Of a DNA stretch of 64,000 nt, positions 54,228 through 62,591 are shown in pieces; positions within the stretch are counted from its first letter, which is position 1, and every line of letters starts with the position of its first letter. The position numbers and the translations under genes were made by a program. Origin of the DNA: Daejeonella lutea. Lineage in GTDB: Bacteria; Bacteroidota; Bacteroidia; Sphingobacteriales; Sphingobacteriaceae. Under the pieces are notes generated by a model. The model did no database searches, was not told the DNA's origin, and saw only the letters and a list, made by a program, of their open reading frames with translations. The stretch is taken from contig NZ_FUYR01000003.1 in NCBI RefSeq assembly GCF_900168015.1, forward strand, positions 307,615 to 371,614, in the 5' to 3' direction.

Positions 54228-56333
54228 ATGTCAAGAGATTTAAAATACACAAGAAATATCGGGATCGCTGCTCACATTGATGCGGGTAAAACTACAACAA
54301 CAGAGCGTATCCTTTACTACTCTGGTGTTAGTCATAAAATTGGTGAGGTACACGATGGTGCCGCTACAATGGATTGGATGGCACAAGAGCAGGAGCGTGG
54401 TATTACCATTACTTCAGCAGCTACTACAGTTAACTGGAAATACAGAGATAATACTTATCACATCAATATAATTGATACCCCTGGGCACGTGGATTTTACC
54501 GTAGAGGTAAATCGTTCCCTTCGTGTACTTGATGGTTTAGTGTTCTTGTTTTCTGCAGTTGATGGTGTTGAGCCTCAATCTGAGACTAACTGGAGACTTG
54601 CAAATAACTACAATGTTGCCCGTATCGGTTTCGTTAATAAAATGGACCGTTCTGGTGCTGACTTCTTAAAAGTAGTTAAGCAAGTAAAAGACATGCTGGG
54701 TTCTAATGCAGTTCCTTTGCAATTGCCAATCGGTGCCGAAGATTCATTCAAAGGTGTTGTTGATTTGATCAACTTCCGTGGTATAGTTTGGAATGAGCAT
54801 GATAAAGGTATGACCTTTACTGAAGTGCCAATTCCTGCTGATATGGTTGAAGAGGCTACGGAGTGGAGAGAGAAGTTATTGGAATCAGTTGCTGAGTACG
54901 ATGAGACTTTGATGGAGAAATTCTTCGAAGCTCCAGAAACTATTACTGAGCGTGAGGTTCTTGATGCCTTGCGTAAAGCAGTTCTTGATGCGAAGATCGT
55001 ACCTATGGTATGTGGTTCGTCATTCAAGAATAAAGGTGTTCAAACCATGCTTGATTATGTGATGGAATTATTGCCATCACCAATGGACGTTGAAGGTATC
55101 GTTGGAACAAATCCTGATACAGGTGAAGAAATTCTTCGTAAACCGAGTGAAAAAGAGCCATTTGCCGCTCTTGCATTTAAAATTGCAACGGATCCTTTCG
55201 TGGGTCGTTTGTGCTTTATCCGCGTTTACTCAGGAAACCTTGAAGCTGGTTCATATATTCACAATATGCGTTCTGACAATAAAGAGCGTATCTCACGTAT
55301 CTTCCAGATGCATGCGAACAAGCAAAATCCTATTCCAAATGTTGGAGCTGGTGATATTGCTGCGGTTGTTGGGTTTAAGGATATTAAAACTGGAGATACC
55401 CTTTGCGATGAGAAACATCCTATCGTATTAGAGTCTATGAACTTCCCTGAGCCGGTTATTGGTCTTGCGATCGAGCCTAAAACTCAGGCGGATGTGGACA
55501 AATTAGGTATGGCTTTAGGTAAACTATCTGAAGAAGATCCTACGTTCCGTGTTCAAACTGACGAAGAAACCGGTCAGACTGTTATTTCTGGAATGGGCGA
55601 GCTTCACCTTGATATCATTATGGATCGTCTTAAACGGGAGTTTAAGGTTGAAGTAAACCAAGGTGCTCCTCAGGTTGCTTACAAAGAGGCAATTACAGGA
55701 ACTACTCAACACCGTGAAACGTATAAGAAACAAACTGGTGGACGTGGTAAATTTGCTGATATACAGGTTATTATTTCTCCTGCTGAAGAAGGTAAAAGCG
55801 GTCTTGAATTTGTTAACGAAATTTCGGGTGGTGCTATTCCACGTGAGTTCATACCTTCTGTACAAAAAGGTTTTGAAGCTGCAATGGTGAATGGTGTACT
55901 TGCAGGCTATCAGCTTCAGGGAATGAAAGTTCGTTTAATTGACGGATCATTCCACGCGGTCGATTCAGATGCACTTTCTTTCGAGATCTGTGCGAAGTCA
56001 GCTTTCCGTGAAGCATTGCCTAAGTGTAAGCCAGTGTTGATGGAGCCAATTATGAAGATTGAAATCCTTACTCCTGAAGAAAACATGGGTGATGTTATCG
56101 GTGATATGAACCGTCGTCGCGGACAGCTTTTAGGAATGGACACCCGTGCAGGTGCTCAGGTAATTAAAGCTACTGTGCCTCTTTCTGAGATGTTTGGTTA
56201 CGTAACACAATTACGTACTATTACTTCAGGACGTGCAACTTCTACGATGGAATTCGATCACTATGCTGAAGCTCCTAGGAACGTTCAGGAAGAGGTTGTT
56301 GCAAAGGTGAAGGGTAAGAAAGCCAACGCTTAA
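54228..56333 (+). CDS. fusA: Elongation factor G
   Basis: 701 residues. GTPase G1 is [21 protein letters not shown]3 [19 protein letters not shown]4 [10 protein letters not shown], and domains II-V follow with [20 protein letters not shown] at the end. It drives ribosomal translocation. 15 bp after rpsG, in the same operon. Confidence 0.99.
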   Translation: MSRDLKYTRNIGIAAHIDAGKTTTTERILYYSGVSHKIGEVHDGAATMDWMAQEQERGITITSAATTVNWKYRDNTYHINIIDTPGHVDFTVEVNRSLRVLDGLVFLFSAVDGVEPQSETNWRLANNYNVARIGFVNKMDRSGADFLKVVKQVKDMLGSNAVPLQLPIGAEDSFKGVVDLINFRGIVWNEHDKGMTFTEVPIPADMVEEATEWREKLLESVAEYDETLMEKFFEAPETITEREVLDALRKAVLDAKIVPMVCGSSFKNKGVQTMLDYVMELLPSPMDVEGIVGTNPDTGEEILRKPSEKEPFAALAFKIATDPFVGRLCFIRVYSGNLEAGSYIHNMRSDNKERISRIFQMHANKQNPIPNVGAGDIAAVVGFKDIKTGDTLCDEKHPIVLESMNFPEPVIGLAIEPKTQADVDKLGMALGKLSEEDPTFRVQTDEETGQTVISGMGELHLDIIMDRLKREFKVEVNQGAPQVAYKEAITGTTQHRETYKKQTGGRGKFADIQVIISPAEEGKSGLEFVNEISGGAIPREFIPSVQKGFEAAMVNGVLAGYQLQGMKVRLIDGSFHAVDSDALSFEICAKSAFREALPKCKPVLMEPIMKIEILTPEENMGDVIGDMNRRRGQLLGMDTRAGAQVIKATVPLSEMFGYVTQLRTITSGRATSTMEFDHYAEAPRNVQEEVVAKVKGKKANA

Positions 56334-56342
56334 CCAAGAGTA

Positions 56343-56408
56343 AAGAACAAAGAGCAAGGAGCAAAGACTCTGGACCATGTGTCTTTAATCTTTGTTCTTT
56401 GCTCCTTA
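56343..56408. repeat. Imperfect inverted repeat, AAAGAACAAAG-type
   Basis: AAGAACAAAGAGCAAGGAGC on the left and its imperfect inverse (TTTGTTCTTTGCTCCTT side) on the right pair at about 18 of 23 positions with a 12-nt loop, in the fusA-rpsJ gap. The low-complexity A/G unit resembles an intergenic repeat family. Confidence 0.6.
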
Positions 56409-56467
56409 ATCAAAATAAACCGGTTACCGTTACTAATAGCTCTAACGTTAACCATAAACAAACAACA

Positions 56468-56773
56468 ATGAGCCAAAGAATCAGAATCAAATTAAAATCT
56501 TACGATTACAATCTGGTAGATAAATCTGCTGAGAAGATCGTTAAAACCGTTAAGCCGACAGGCGCGGTGGTTAGTGGACCTATTCCATTGCCAACTGAAA
56601 AGAAGATCTTTACAGTACTTCGTTCACCGCACGTAAACAAAAAGGGACGTGAGCAATTCCAGCTTTGTGCTTACAAGCGTTTGCTGGATATCTACAGTTC
56701 TAACTCAAAAACTGTGGATGCTCTGATGAAACTTGAGCTTCCAAGCGGAGTTGAAGTAGAAATTAAAGTTTAA
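56468..56773 (+). CDS. rpsJ: 30S ribosomal protein S10
   Basis: 101 residues from ATG 56468: [40 protein letters not shown] and [20 protein letters not shown] are characteristic. It is the last gene of this operon: a terminator and an MFS gene follow, and rplC (the usual next gene) is absent. Confidence 0.98.
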   Translation: MSQRIRIKLKSYDYNLVDKSAEKIVKTVKPTGAVVSGPIPLPTEKKIFTVLRSPHVNKKGREQFQLCAYKRLLDIYSSNSKTVDALMKLELPSGVEVEIKV

Positions 56774-56785
56774 GGCCTCGAAACC

Positions 56786-56816
56786 AAAAAAGCTACCATC
56801 TGGTAGCTTTTTTTTT
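56786..56816 (+). terminator. Rho-independent terminator
   Basis: AAAAAAGCTACC-ATCT-GGTAGCTTTTTTTTT after rpsJ, a 7-bp GC-containing stem extended by A/T pairs with a nine-T tail. Confidence 0.9.
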
Positions 56817-56837
56817 GTTATTATAGTTCCATCATTC

Positions 56838-58004
56838 ATGTCTGTTATTTCTGTACCGCTGAACCGCCGAAAAAGTCGTTTGGCGGTAAGCGCCGTATTC
56901 TTTGCTTACGGTCTGACTTTTGCCAGTTGGGCTTCCCGTATTCCTACAATCCAGCAGGAACTAAACATATCTGATAGTGGACTCGGGCTTGTTCTTTTCG
57001 CATTACCGGCAGGACTATTTCTATGTCTCCCTTTCTCAGGTTGGTTAATCAATCATTTTGGAAGTAAGCGGATTGTTGTGATTTCCGGGATTGTTTATAC
57101 ACTACTTCTTTTAGTTATTGGTATTGCTCAGAATTTATTTCAATTAGTGTCAGTACTTTTGGCTTTTGGTTTTTTTAGCAACCTTCTGAACATAGCTGTA
57201 AATACCCAGGCCGCTGGAGTAGAAGCGAGCTACGATAGGCCTGTAATGGCCTCCTTTCATGGCATGTGGAGCCTGGCGGGATTTGCAGGAGCTGCAATTG
57301 GTACCCTAATGATGGGCTTTGAGATAAGTCCGGGGTATCATTTCGTATTGATTTTCGCTTTAATGGTTTTAATCATGACATTAAACAGCGGAAATTTATT
57401 GACTGTCGACGCCGGCCAAACCAGTGACGGTCTCAAGTTTGTAATGCCTGACAGGTCTTTGCTAAAGCTGGGTGTCATCGCCTTTTGTTCACTAATTTGC
57501 GAAGGAACAATGTTCGATTGGAGTGGCGTTTATTTTCTCAAGATTGTCAAAGCAGAACCGGCTTGGGTGGGTGCAGGATATACAGCATACATGATCGCTA
57601 TGGCTTCAGGTCGCTTCATTGCAGACTGGCTAACACATAAAATTGGGGTTCAGAGAGTCTTGCAATTGAGTGGATTTTTAACAGTTACGGGATTACTGAT
57701 TTCTGTGTTTTTCCCGCAGGAATTACCTTCAATAATTGGATTTTTGATTGTTGGATTAGGGGTATCTTCTGTAGTGCCATTAGCTTATAGTGCAGCTAGT
57801 AAATCGAAGACTATGCCCGCCAGTCAGGCACTCTCGACAGTAACAACTATTGGTTTTCTCGGCCTGCTAGTCGGGCCTCCAATTGTGGGGCTCATCGCGG
57901 GTGAAACTGATTTAAGAATAGCATTTATATTTCTCGTTTTAATGGGAATAATGGTCTTTGTTTTATCGTCATTTGGAAAGTTTCGGGACAGCGCAAACAG
58001 TTAA
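56838..58004 (+). CDS. MFS transporter (YbjJ-like)
   Basis: 388 residues with about 12 hydrophobic helices. The N-terminus LAVSAVFFAYGLTFASWASR and IPTIQQELNISDSGLGLVLF, then the A-loop GWLINHFGSKRIVVIS, are characteristic of the YbjJ-type family. An efflux or uptake substrate cannot be named. Not co-transcribed with rpsJ because of the intervening terminator. Confidence 0.9.
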   Translation: MSVISVPLNRRKSRLAVSAVFFAYGLTFASWASRIPTIQQELNISDSGLGLVLFALPAGLFLCLPFSGWLINHFGSKRIVVISGIVYTLLLLVIGIAQNLFQLVSVLLAFGFFSNLLNIAVNTQAAGVEASYDRPVMASFHGMWSLAGFAGAAIGTLMMGFEISPGYHFVLIFALMVLIMTLNSGNLLTVDAGQTSDGLKFVMPDRSLLKLGVIAFCSLICEGTMFDWSGVYFLKIVKAEPAWVGAGYTAYMIAMASGRFIADWLTHKIGVQRVLQLSGFLTVTGLLISVFFPQELPSIIGFLIVGLGVSSVVPLAYSAASKSKTMPASQALSTVTTIGFLGLLVGPPIVGLIAGETDLRIAFIFLVLMGIMVFVLSSFGKFRDSANS

Positions 58005-58032
58005 TAAACAGCATCATGACGTAATTTTAGAT

Positions 58033-58066
58033 AAAAAAAGCCCACTTTTGAAAGTGGGCTTTTTTT
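58033..58066. terminator. Bidirectional terminator
   Basis: AAAAAAAGCCCACTTT-TG-AAAGTGGGCTTTTTTT, a near-perfect stem with A and T runs on both sides, between the convergent MFS and lipoprotein genes. Confidence 0.92.
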
Positions 58067-58083
58067 GATAATAATCGGTTAGA

Positions 58084-58584
58084 TTAGTTCTTCGGTTTCA
58101 CCTTAACTGTATCATCTTCTACCTTCACTTTGCCAGCATCAGTTTTGGTTTTCATGTCACCGTCAGCTTCGATTTTCACCTTGCTTCCGTCTTCATTTTT
58201 AATTTTTATATCATCGCCATCACGCTTAATTTTGGTTTCATCCAATGTCCATTTTCCGTCGCTTTTCATGATCGCATTGTTCACAACTACACCTGTCTGA
58301 AATAGTGTATCACCACTGTTATCGATGTAGAATTCAACGGGAACTTTTGTGATGCTGTCAACTGCCCATCCTGTTGTTGGATCTGCTACAATGTATACCG
58401 TTTTGCCTGTGCTTAAATTGGTATAACTTCCAGGTACAACTTGTGCAGTAGAGGTTGTCGTCATTTCTGTAGACTCGCTCATCATTGTTGTGTCAGTTGC
58501 CCCGTCTTCTGCATTTTTATTGCTGCAAGCTACGATTGCAGAACTTACTACTGCAAATGACAGAACTTTTAATAGATTTTTCAT
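58084..58584 (-). CDS. Lipoprotein, paralogue A
   Basis: 166 residues. Lipobox VSSAIVACSNKN (C20), a Thr/Ser/Met-rich stretch, then a compact domain QVVPGSYTNLSTGKTVYIVA and ADPTTGWAVDSITKVPVEFY, and a C-terminal tail of alternating Lys/Asp (KIKNEDGSKVKIEADGDMKT). Homologous with the next gene upstream. No family known. Confidence 0.75.
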   Translation of the reverse strand: MKNLLKVLSFAVVSSAIVACSNKNAEDGATDTTMMSESTEMTTTSTAQVVPGSYTNLSTGKTVYIVADPTTGWAVDSITKVPVEFYIDNSGDTLFQTGVVVNNAIMKSDGKWTLDETKIKRDGDDIKIKNEDGSKVKIEADGDMKTKTDAGKVKVEDDTVKVKPKN

Positions 58585-58653
58585 GTGGTTTATCGTTTAG
58601 TTTTTGATTGATATATAACAAGACAGTTCGGGTATTGTTTTTATTTGAAAACC

Positions 58654-59175
58654 TTAATCATCATTTTTTTTCTTGACTACTCCGTCTTCAATTTTGATTT
58701 TTGAGTCACCATCTTTGATTTTAACGTCACCATCTTCCTCCACTTTTTTCTTATAATCCCCATCCTTCAATTTTGAGTCACCGTCACCCTCAACTTTGAG
58801 CTTATAGTCGTCGCCTTTAACCTTGTAATCATCTCCATCAAACTTCTTTTTATAATCAGCGTATTTAACTGTTACATCTTTGTCTTCAACAATCACTTTG
58901 GTATCATCAACTTCATAATAATCATCGTCAACCCGTGTGATTTTGTTATTTACAACAGCGCCGGTGGTGAAGATTGTATCTCGGTTATTGTCCACGTATA
59001 AGTAAACAGGCTTTTGTGTTTCACTGTTTATTGCATAGCCTGTTTCAGGGTCGGCAACGACTTGAATAGAGTCGCCGGAATTGAGATCTACATAGGTTCC
59101 TGGAACAACTTCTTCCTTCTTTGTACAAGCTGCGAACAAGATGATGCCCGCTAAAAATAGTCTTGAGATTTTCAT
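58654..59175 (-). CDS. Lipoprotein, paralogue B
   Basis: 173 residues. Lipobox LAGIILFAACTKKEE, then EVVPGTYVDLNSGDSIQVVA and ADPETGYAINSETQKPVYLY, the same domain as paralogue A, and a longer Lys/Asp/Gly-rich tail of imperfect short repeats (KVKGDDYKLKVEGDGDSKLK). The pair is in tandem on the minus strand, 69 bp apart, and probably co-transcribed. The tail may form a beta-solenoid or bind cations; inference. Confidence 0.75.
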   Translation of the reverse strand: MKISRLFLAGIILFAACTKKEEVVPGTYVDLNSGDSIQVVADPETGYAINSETQKPVYLYVDNNRDTIFTTGAVVNNKITRVDDDYYEVDDTKVIVEDKDVTVKYADYKKKFDGDDYKVKGDDYKLKVEGDGDSKLKDGDYKKKVEEDGDVKIKDGDSKIKIEDGVVKKKNDD

Positions 59176-59275
59176 AATTTCTTGGTTTTGGTTTTCTGCT
59201 TAACATTCTGGTTATCAAATAGTTTTAAAGAGATATCGAATTTCTTTCTAGGCTGTATTCGAGCCGGGTAAAAAA

Positions 59276-59292
59276 TTGCCCAAAATGGGGAA
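59276..59292. promoter_or_regulatory. Palindromic operator candidate TTGCCCAAAATGGGGAA
   Basis: TTGCCCA-AAA-TGGGGAA, near-perfect inverted repeat between divergent lipoprotein and T9SS genes, matching the 21948 site half for half with one extra spacer base. The remaining 318-bp interval (59176-59493) has no other feature I can support. Confidence 0.45.
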
Positions 59293-59493
59293 TTATTTCT
59301 CCTAAATGAGACCGTATTTTAATAGGGCTGGATTATAAATTGCTTTGCAATTAAATTAATATCCCCTAACGGCTTCCAATCGAAGTATTTGAAGAAAAGA
59401 AGTTTAAGCCCTGCGTTTGAGACAAAAAAAGCCTCTGATGGTATGATTATCGCTTTATTACGCGCGAATGATTAACTGAGGATTAAGAGTAGT

Positions 59494-60825
59494 TTGATAA
59501 ATGAGGTGCAACGATTTAGAAGAATAGAAATTTTAGTATTCTTGTTAGTATTTTTTCTCGCTCCTAAGCTTGCAAAAGCTCAGGAATTGATTGAAATGTC
59601 TATTGCTCCGGGTGAGTCGCTTTCGGTTCATTCAGGTGAGGGTGTAGGGATTTTTTCCAGTGTGAAAAATGCGGGCTCGTTTGGTTCTCATCCAAACGCC
59701 GTGGTTAGCTTTTTTGGGCAACGTTGGACGAACAGGCCCTCAGGGCGAATTGCTGATGAAAGTATTAACGGCAATAGCGGGCAGGGTGGAATTTTTAGAT
59801 TTAGATCTGCAGCTAATTCAACTCAATTTATCGAAAGCCAGAATCTTCAGGCTAACGCAGGATTCACCAATTTAACCATCAGAAACTCCGGCAATGTCAA
59901 CCTGGAGGGATCAGATCTTCATATTCGCGGTAGTTTGAATTTTGAAGCAGGCCACCTCATTCTCAACAACAGGAACGCTGTTCTGTCGGAGAACGCAACT
60001 ATCGCAGGATTCGACAAAGATAAATTTGTAGTTACTGGTTCAGCCACAAACGGAGGTTTCCTTGTTAAAAATTCCACGGGACAACAACAACCAGACATGG
60101 TATTTCCGATTGGTACCGACCCGGGAAGTTACACTCCAGCATCGGTAAATTACCGCGGTGTTACGCAGGATATCAAAGTTCGGGTTTTCGACAATGTTTA
60201 CAGCAAAGCAGTTTTGGGAATACCAGATAACGTGAATTACGTTCCAAAAACATGGAATGTTTCTTTTTCTGCAACTGATCCGAATGCGGTAATAATTTTG
60301 AATACTCAGCACAATGCTGGTGACGAGGGTGCAAATTTTGCATCAAATCGGCTAACAAGTTTCTTAAGTCGCTATTCAACGTCGACCGAACTTTGGGACA
60401 ACGTTACGCCAACAGCACTTGGTAGTGGTACCCTTACCTCAGGCGCAGCTATTGCCAATGCCTACTTGCATACCCGTACTGGAATCACCGGATTAGCACT
60501 TAATGAATATTTCTCCAAATCGGTTGTGAAAGTGACAGCTGGAATAGCTGGTTTAAGAATTCCCGCGGGTATTTCTCCTAATAATGACGGACTCAATGAG
60601 AAGTTCATAATTGAGAATTTGAAACCTACTGATAAAGTTAAACTTGATATCTACAACAGATGGCAAACTCTCGTTTTCCGCGACGGGAATTACAAAAACA
60701 CATTTGACGGGATAGGGAACCAAAAGGGCTTGGTCAACAATGAGCTTCCTGATGGCACCTACTATTATATTTTGAATATAAATACGGAAAAACCCATTAC
60801 AGGCTACATCGTAATAAATCGGTAA
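59494..60825 (+). CDS. T9SS-exported surface protein with type B sorting domain
   Basis: 443 residues starting at TTG 59494 (GTG 59506 possible). Signal peptide ILVFLLVFFLAPKLAKAQ; a beta-helix-like body with many Asn-Gly turns (QNLQANAGFTNLTIRNSGNV, NLEGSDLHIRGSLNFEAGHL); the last ~90 residues form a gliding-motility-type C-terminal domain: RIPAGISPNNDGLNEKFIIE, VKLDIYNRWQTLVFRDGNYK and LPDGTYYYILNINTEKPITG. This marks export by the type IX secretion system. It is followed directly by a PorP/SprF gene. Confidence 0.92.
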   Translation: MINEVQRFRRIEILVFLLVFFLAPKLAKAQELIEMSIAPGESLSVHSGEGVGIFSSVKNAGSFGSHPNAVVSFFGQRWTNRPSGRIADESINGNSGQGGIFRFRSAANSTQFIESQNLQANAGFTNLTIRNSGNVNLEGSDLHIRGSLNFEAGHLILNNRNAVLSENATIAGFDKDKFVVTGSATNGGFLVKNSTGQQQPDMVFPIGTDPGSYTPASVNYRGVTQDIKVRVFDNVYSKAVLGIPDNVNYVPKTWNVSFSATDPNAVIILNTQHNAGDEGANFASNRLTSFLSRYSTSTELWDNVTPTALGSGTLTSGAAIANAYLHTRTGITGLALNEYFSKSVVKVTAGIAGLRIPAGISPNNDGLNEKFIIENLKPTDKVKLDIYNRWQTLVFRDGNYKNTFDGIGNQKGLVNNELPDGTYYYILNINTEKPITGYIVINR

Positions 60826-60828
60826 TTG

Positions 60829-61764
60829 ATGAATAGAGTGAAATTATATTGGAGTATCAGAGTGGGGATTTTCTCATTCCTCTGCATATCAACGAGCTTA
60901 TCAGCTCAGCAATTGCCGCTGTACTCTGAATATATGTTCAATACTTTTGAAATTAATCCAGCCTATGCAGGAGCCCGCGAATCTGTTCAGATTACTTCGA
61001 TGTACCGTAAACAGTGGACGGGCTTCAAAACCGCACCGCAGAGTACTTTTCTGTCAGTAGATATGCCGATTCCCGATAAAAGAATTGGCCTTGGTATTAA
61101 AGTGGTTGACGATAGGGATGAGATTACAAAAACTGTCGGAGCACAGGCAGCATATGCCTATAAAGTTCCTGTGGGAAGTTCATCAACTCTGGCTTTAGGA
61201 CTTCAGGCGGGAATAATGAATTTCAAATCGGATTTTACCAAAATAGATGTCATCGATCCCAATGATCCGAGTTTCAGCCAGGTGGTGAATTCCACCAAGG
61301 CAAATTTTGGTACAGGGATATTTTTCAACACCGAATCTTTCTTTGTCGGCTTGTCTTTGCCCAATCTGATCAGACATAATTTAAGAAAAGACGACGCAGT
61401 GAGCTTGGGCGATATCAAGCAGAATATGCACATCTACTTCAATACAGGTTATGTGTTTTTTCTCGCTAATGACTTTGTTTTTAAGCCCTCAGTACTTGTC
61501 AGAGGCCTGGTTGGCAGTCCGGTTTCTGTGGATGTCAATTCAAATTTGTGGATCGCAGATATGCTGGGTCTGGGAGTTTCCTACCGGAACAAAAGTGCGC
61601 TAGTGGGGATGATAAATTTGAGAATTCTACCGGAGTTGTACGCCGGTTATGCATATGATCATAGTATTTCCAGACTCAATATTATTGCTAAAGGCTCACA
61701 CGAACTTATTTTAAGGTACGAAATCTCGAATGGGAGGACGGCTTTATCACCCCGATATTTTTAA
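60829..61764 (+). CDS. PorP/SprF family type IX secretion protein
   Basis: 311 residues from ATG 60829 with signal peptide (GIFSFLCISTSLSAQ) and the hallmark start QLPLYSEYMFNTFEINPAYAGAR, then SMYRKQWTGFKTAPQSTFLS, followed by barrel strands (YAYKVPVGSSSTLALGLQAG) and an end strand ELILRYEISNG. Members partner with type B T9SS cargo encoded beside them, as here. Only 3 bp after the T9SS gene. Confidence 0.95.
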   Translation: MNRVKLYWSIRVGIFSFLCISTSLSAQQLPLYSEYMFNTFEINPAYAGARESVQITSMYRKQWTGFKTAPQSTFLSVDMPIPDKRIGLGIKVVDDRDEITKTVGAQAAYAYKVPVGSSSTLALGLQAGIMNFKSDFTKIDVIDPNDPSFSQVVNSTKANFGTGIFFNTESFFVGLSLPNLIRHNLRKDDAVSLGDIKQNMHIYFNTGYVFFLANDFVFKPSVLVRGLVGSPVSVDVNSNLWIADMLGLGVSYRNKSALVGMINLRILPELYAGYAYDHSISRLNIIAKGSHELILRYEISNGRTALSPRYF

Positions 61765-61769
61765 TTCTT

Positions 61770-62540
61770 ATGGAAAATAAACGATTACCCTCCAGCCCTA
61801 AGCGGATTAAAACAGACATCAAATTTACACTGATCTTCATGGTCGGTTTCTTTTGTTTTAAGACCTCTGTGGCCCAGGTTAAGATTGGTACTAATCCAGA
61901 CCAGGTCCAGCCTTCTTCAATCCTGGAGTTGGAAAGCCAAACAAAAGGTCTTTTGCTTCCGAGGTTGCAGGATACGACTGCAATCAACGCACTTAACCCA
62001 GCTGATGGGATGCTAATCTATCTCGAGAAAACACCTGGAAATGGTTTGTACGTTCGGAGAAATGGTAAATGGAATTTTCTAACAGGTGTTGGGACATCAA
62101 CGAATCCAAATACTCCAGGCTTTGATCCAAGTACCCTAAACCTTGCAACGATTGGGGGGAAAGTTAATCCCGCTACTCAAATAGCGGCTGCGCCGGGTAC
62201 AGTTACAGGTCAGGTTCTTTCCTGGAATGGAACGGGCTGGGAGGCGAAAACAATAACCCAGATGACAACAGCCGTGATTGAAAAGGCTAAGGAATTTAAT
62301 ACAGCCTCAGGAGGAAATGTTGTGATTGAAGCAAATAGCACAGGGGTTGTTAAAGTTCCGGTGAGCGGGGCGGTCCCTGGTGACATCGTGGTTGTGTCGC
62401 TTACAGGTGATACACCTGATTTCTCGGTTTATAATTCGTGGGTTAGCGGTGCCAATGAAGTCAGTATCCGGTTTGCAAATTATCAATCCGAGCCAGTGAC
62501 AATTATCGGTACTCAATACAAAGTAATAATCCTTAAATAA
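61770..62540 (+). CDS. Secreted fibre-head-like protein
   Basis: 256 residues. Signal peptide (FTLIFMVGFFCFKTSVAQ), then the collar pattern common to Bacteroidota surface proteins: SILELESQTKGLLLPRLQDT, NPADGMLIYLEKTPGNGLYV, RRNGKWNFL. A low-complexity linker leads to a C-terminal beta domain (VVIEANSTGVVKVPVSGAVP, ISFR-like VSIRFANYQSEPVTIIG). No family recognised. It is 5 bp after the PorP/SprF gene, so part of the same cassette. Confidence 0.7.
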   Translation: MENKRLPSSPKRIKTDIKFTLIFMVGFFCFKTSVAQVKIGTNPDQVQPSSILELESQTKGLLLPRLQDTTAINALNPADGMLIYLEKTPGNGLYVRRNGKWNFLTGVGTSTNPNTPGFDPSTLNLATIGGKVNPATQIAAAPGTVTGQVLSWNGTGWEAKTITQMTTAVIEKAKEFNTASGGNVVIEANSTGVVKVPVSGAVPGDIVVVSLTGDTPDFSVYNSWVSGANEVSIRFANYQSEPVTIIGTQYKVIILK

Positions 62541-62591
62541 AATATCCTCAGTTGACGGAGTAAAAAATAAGTGCATTCTAATTCCCATTAT

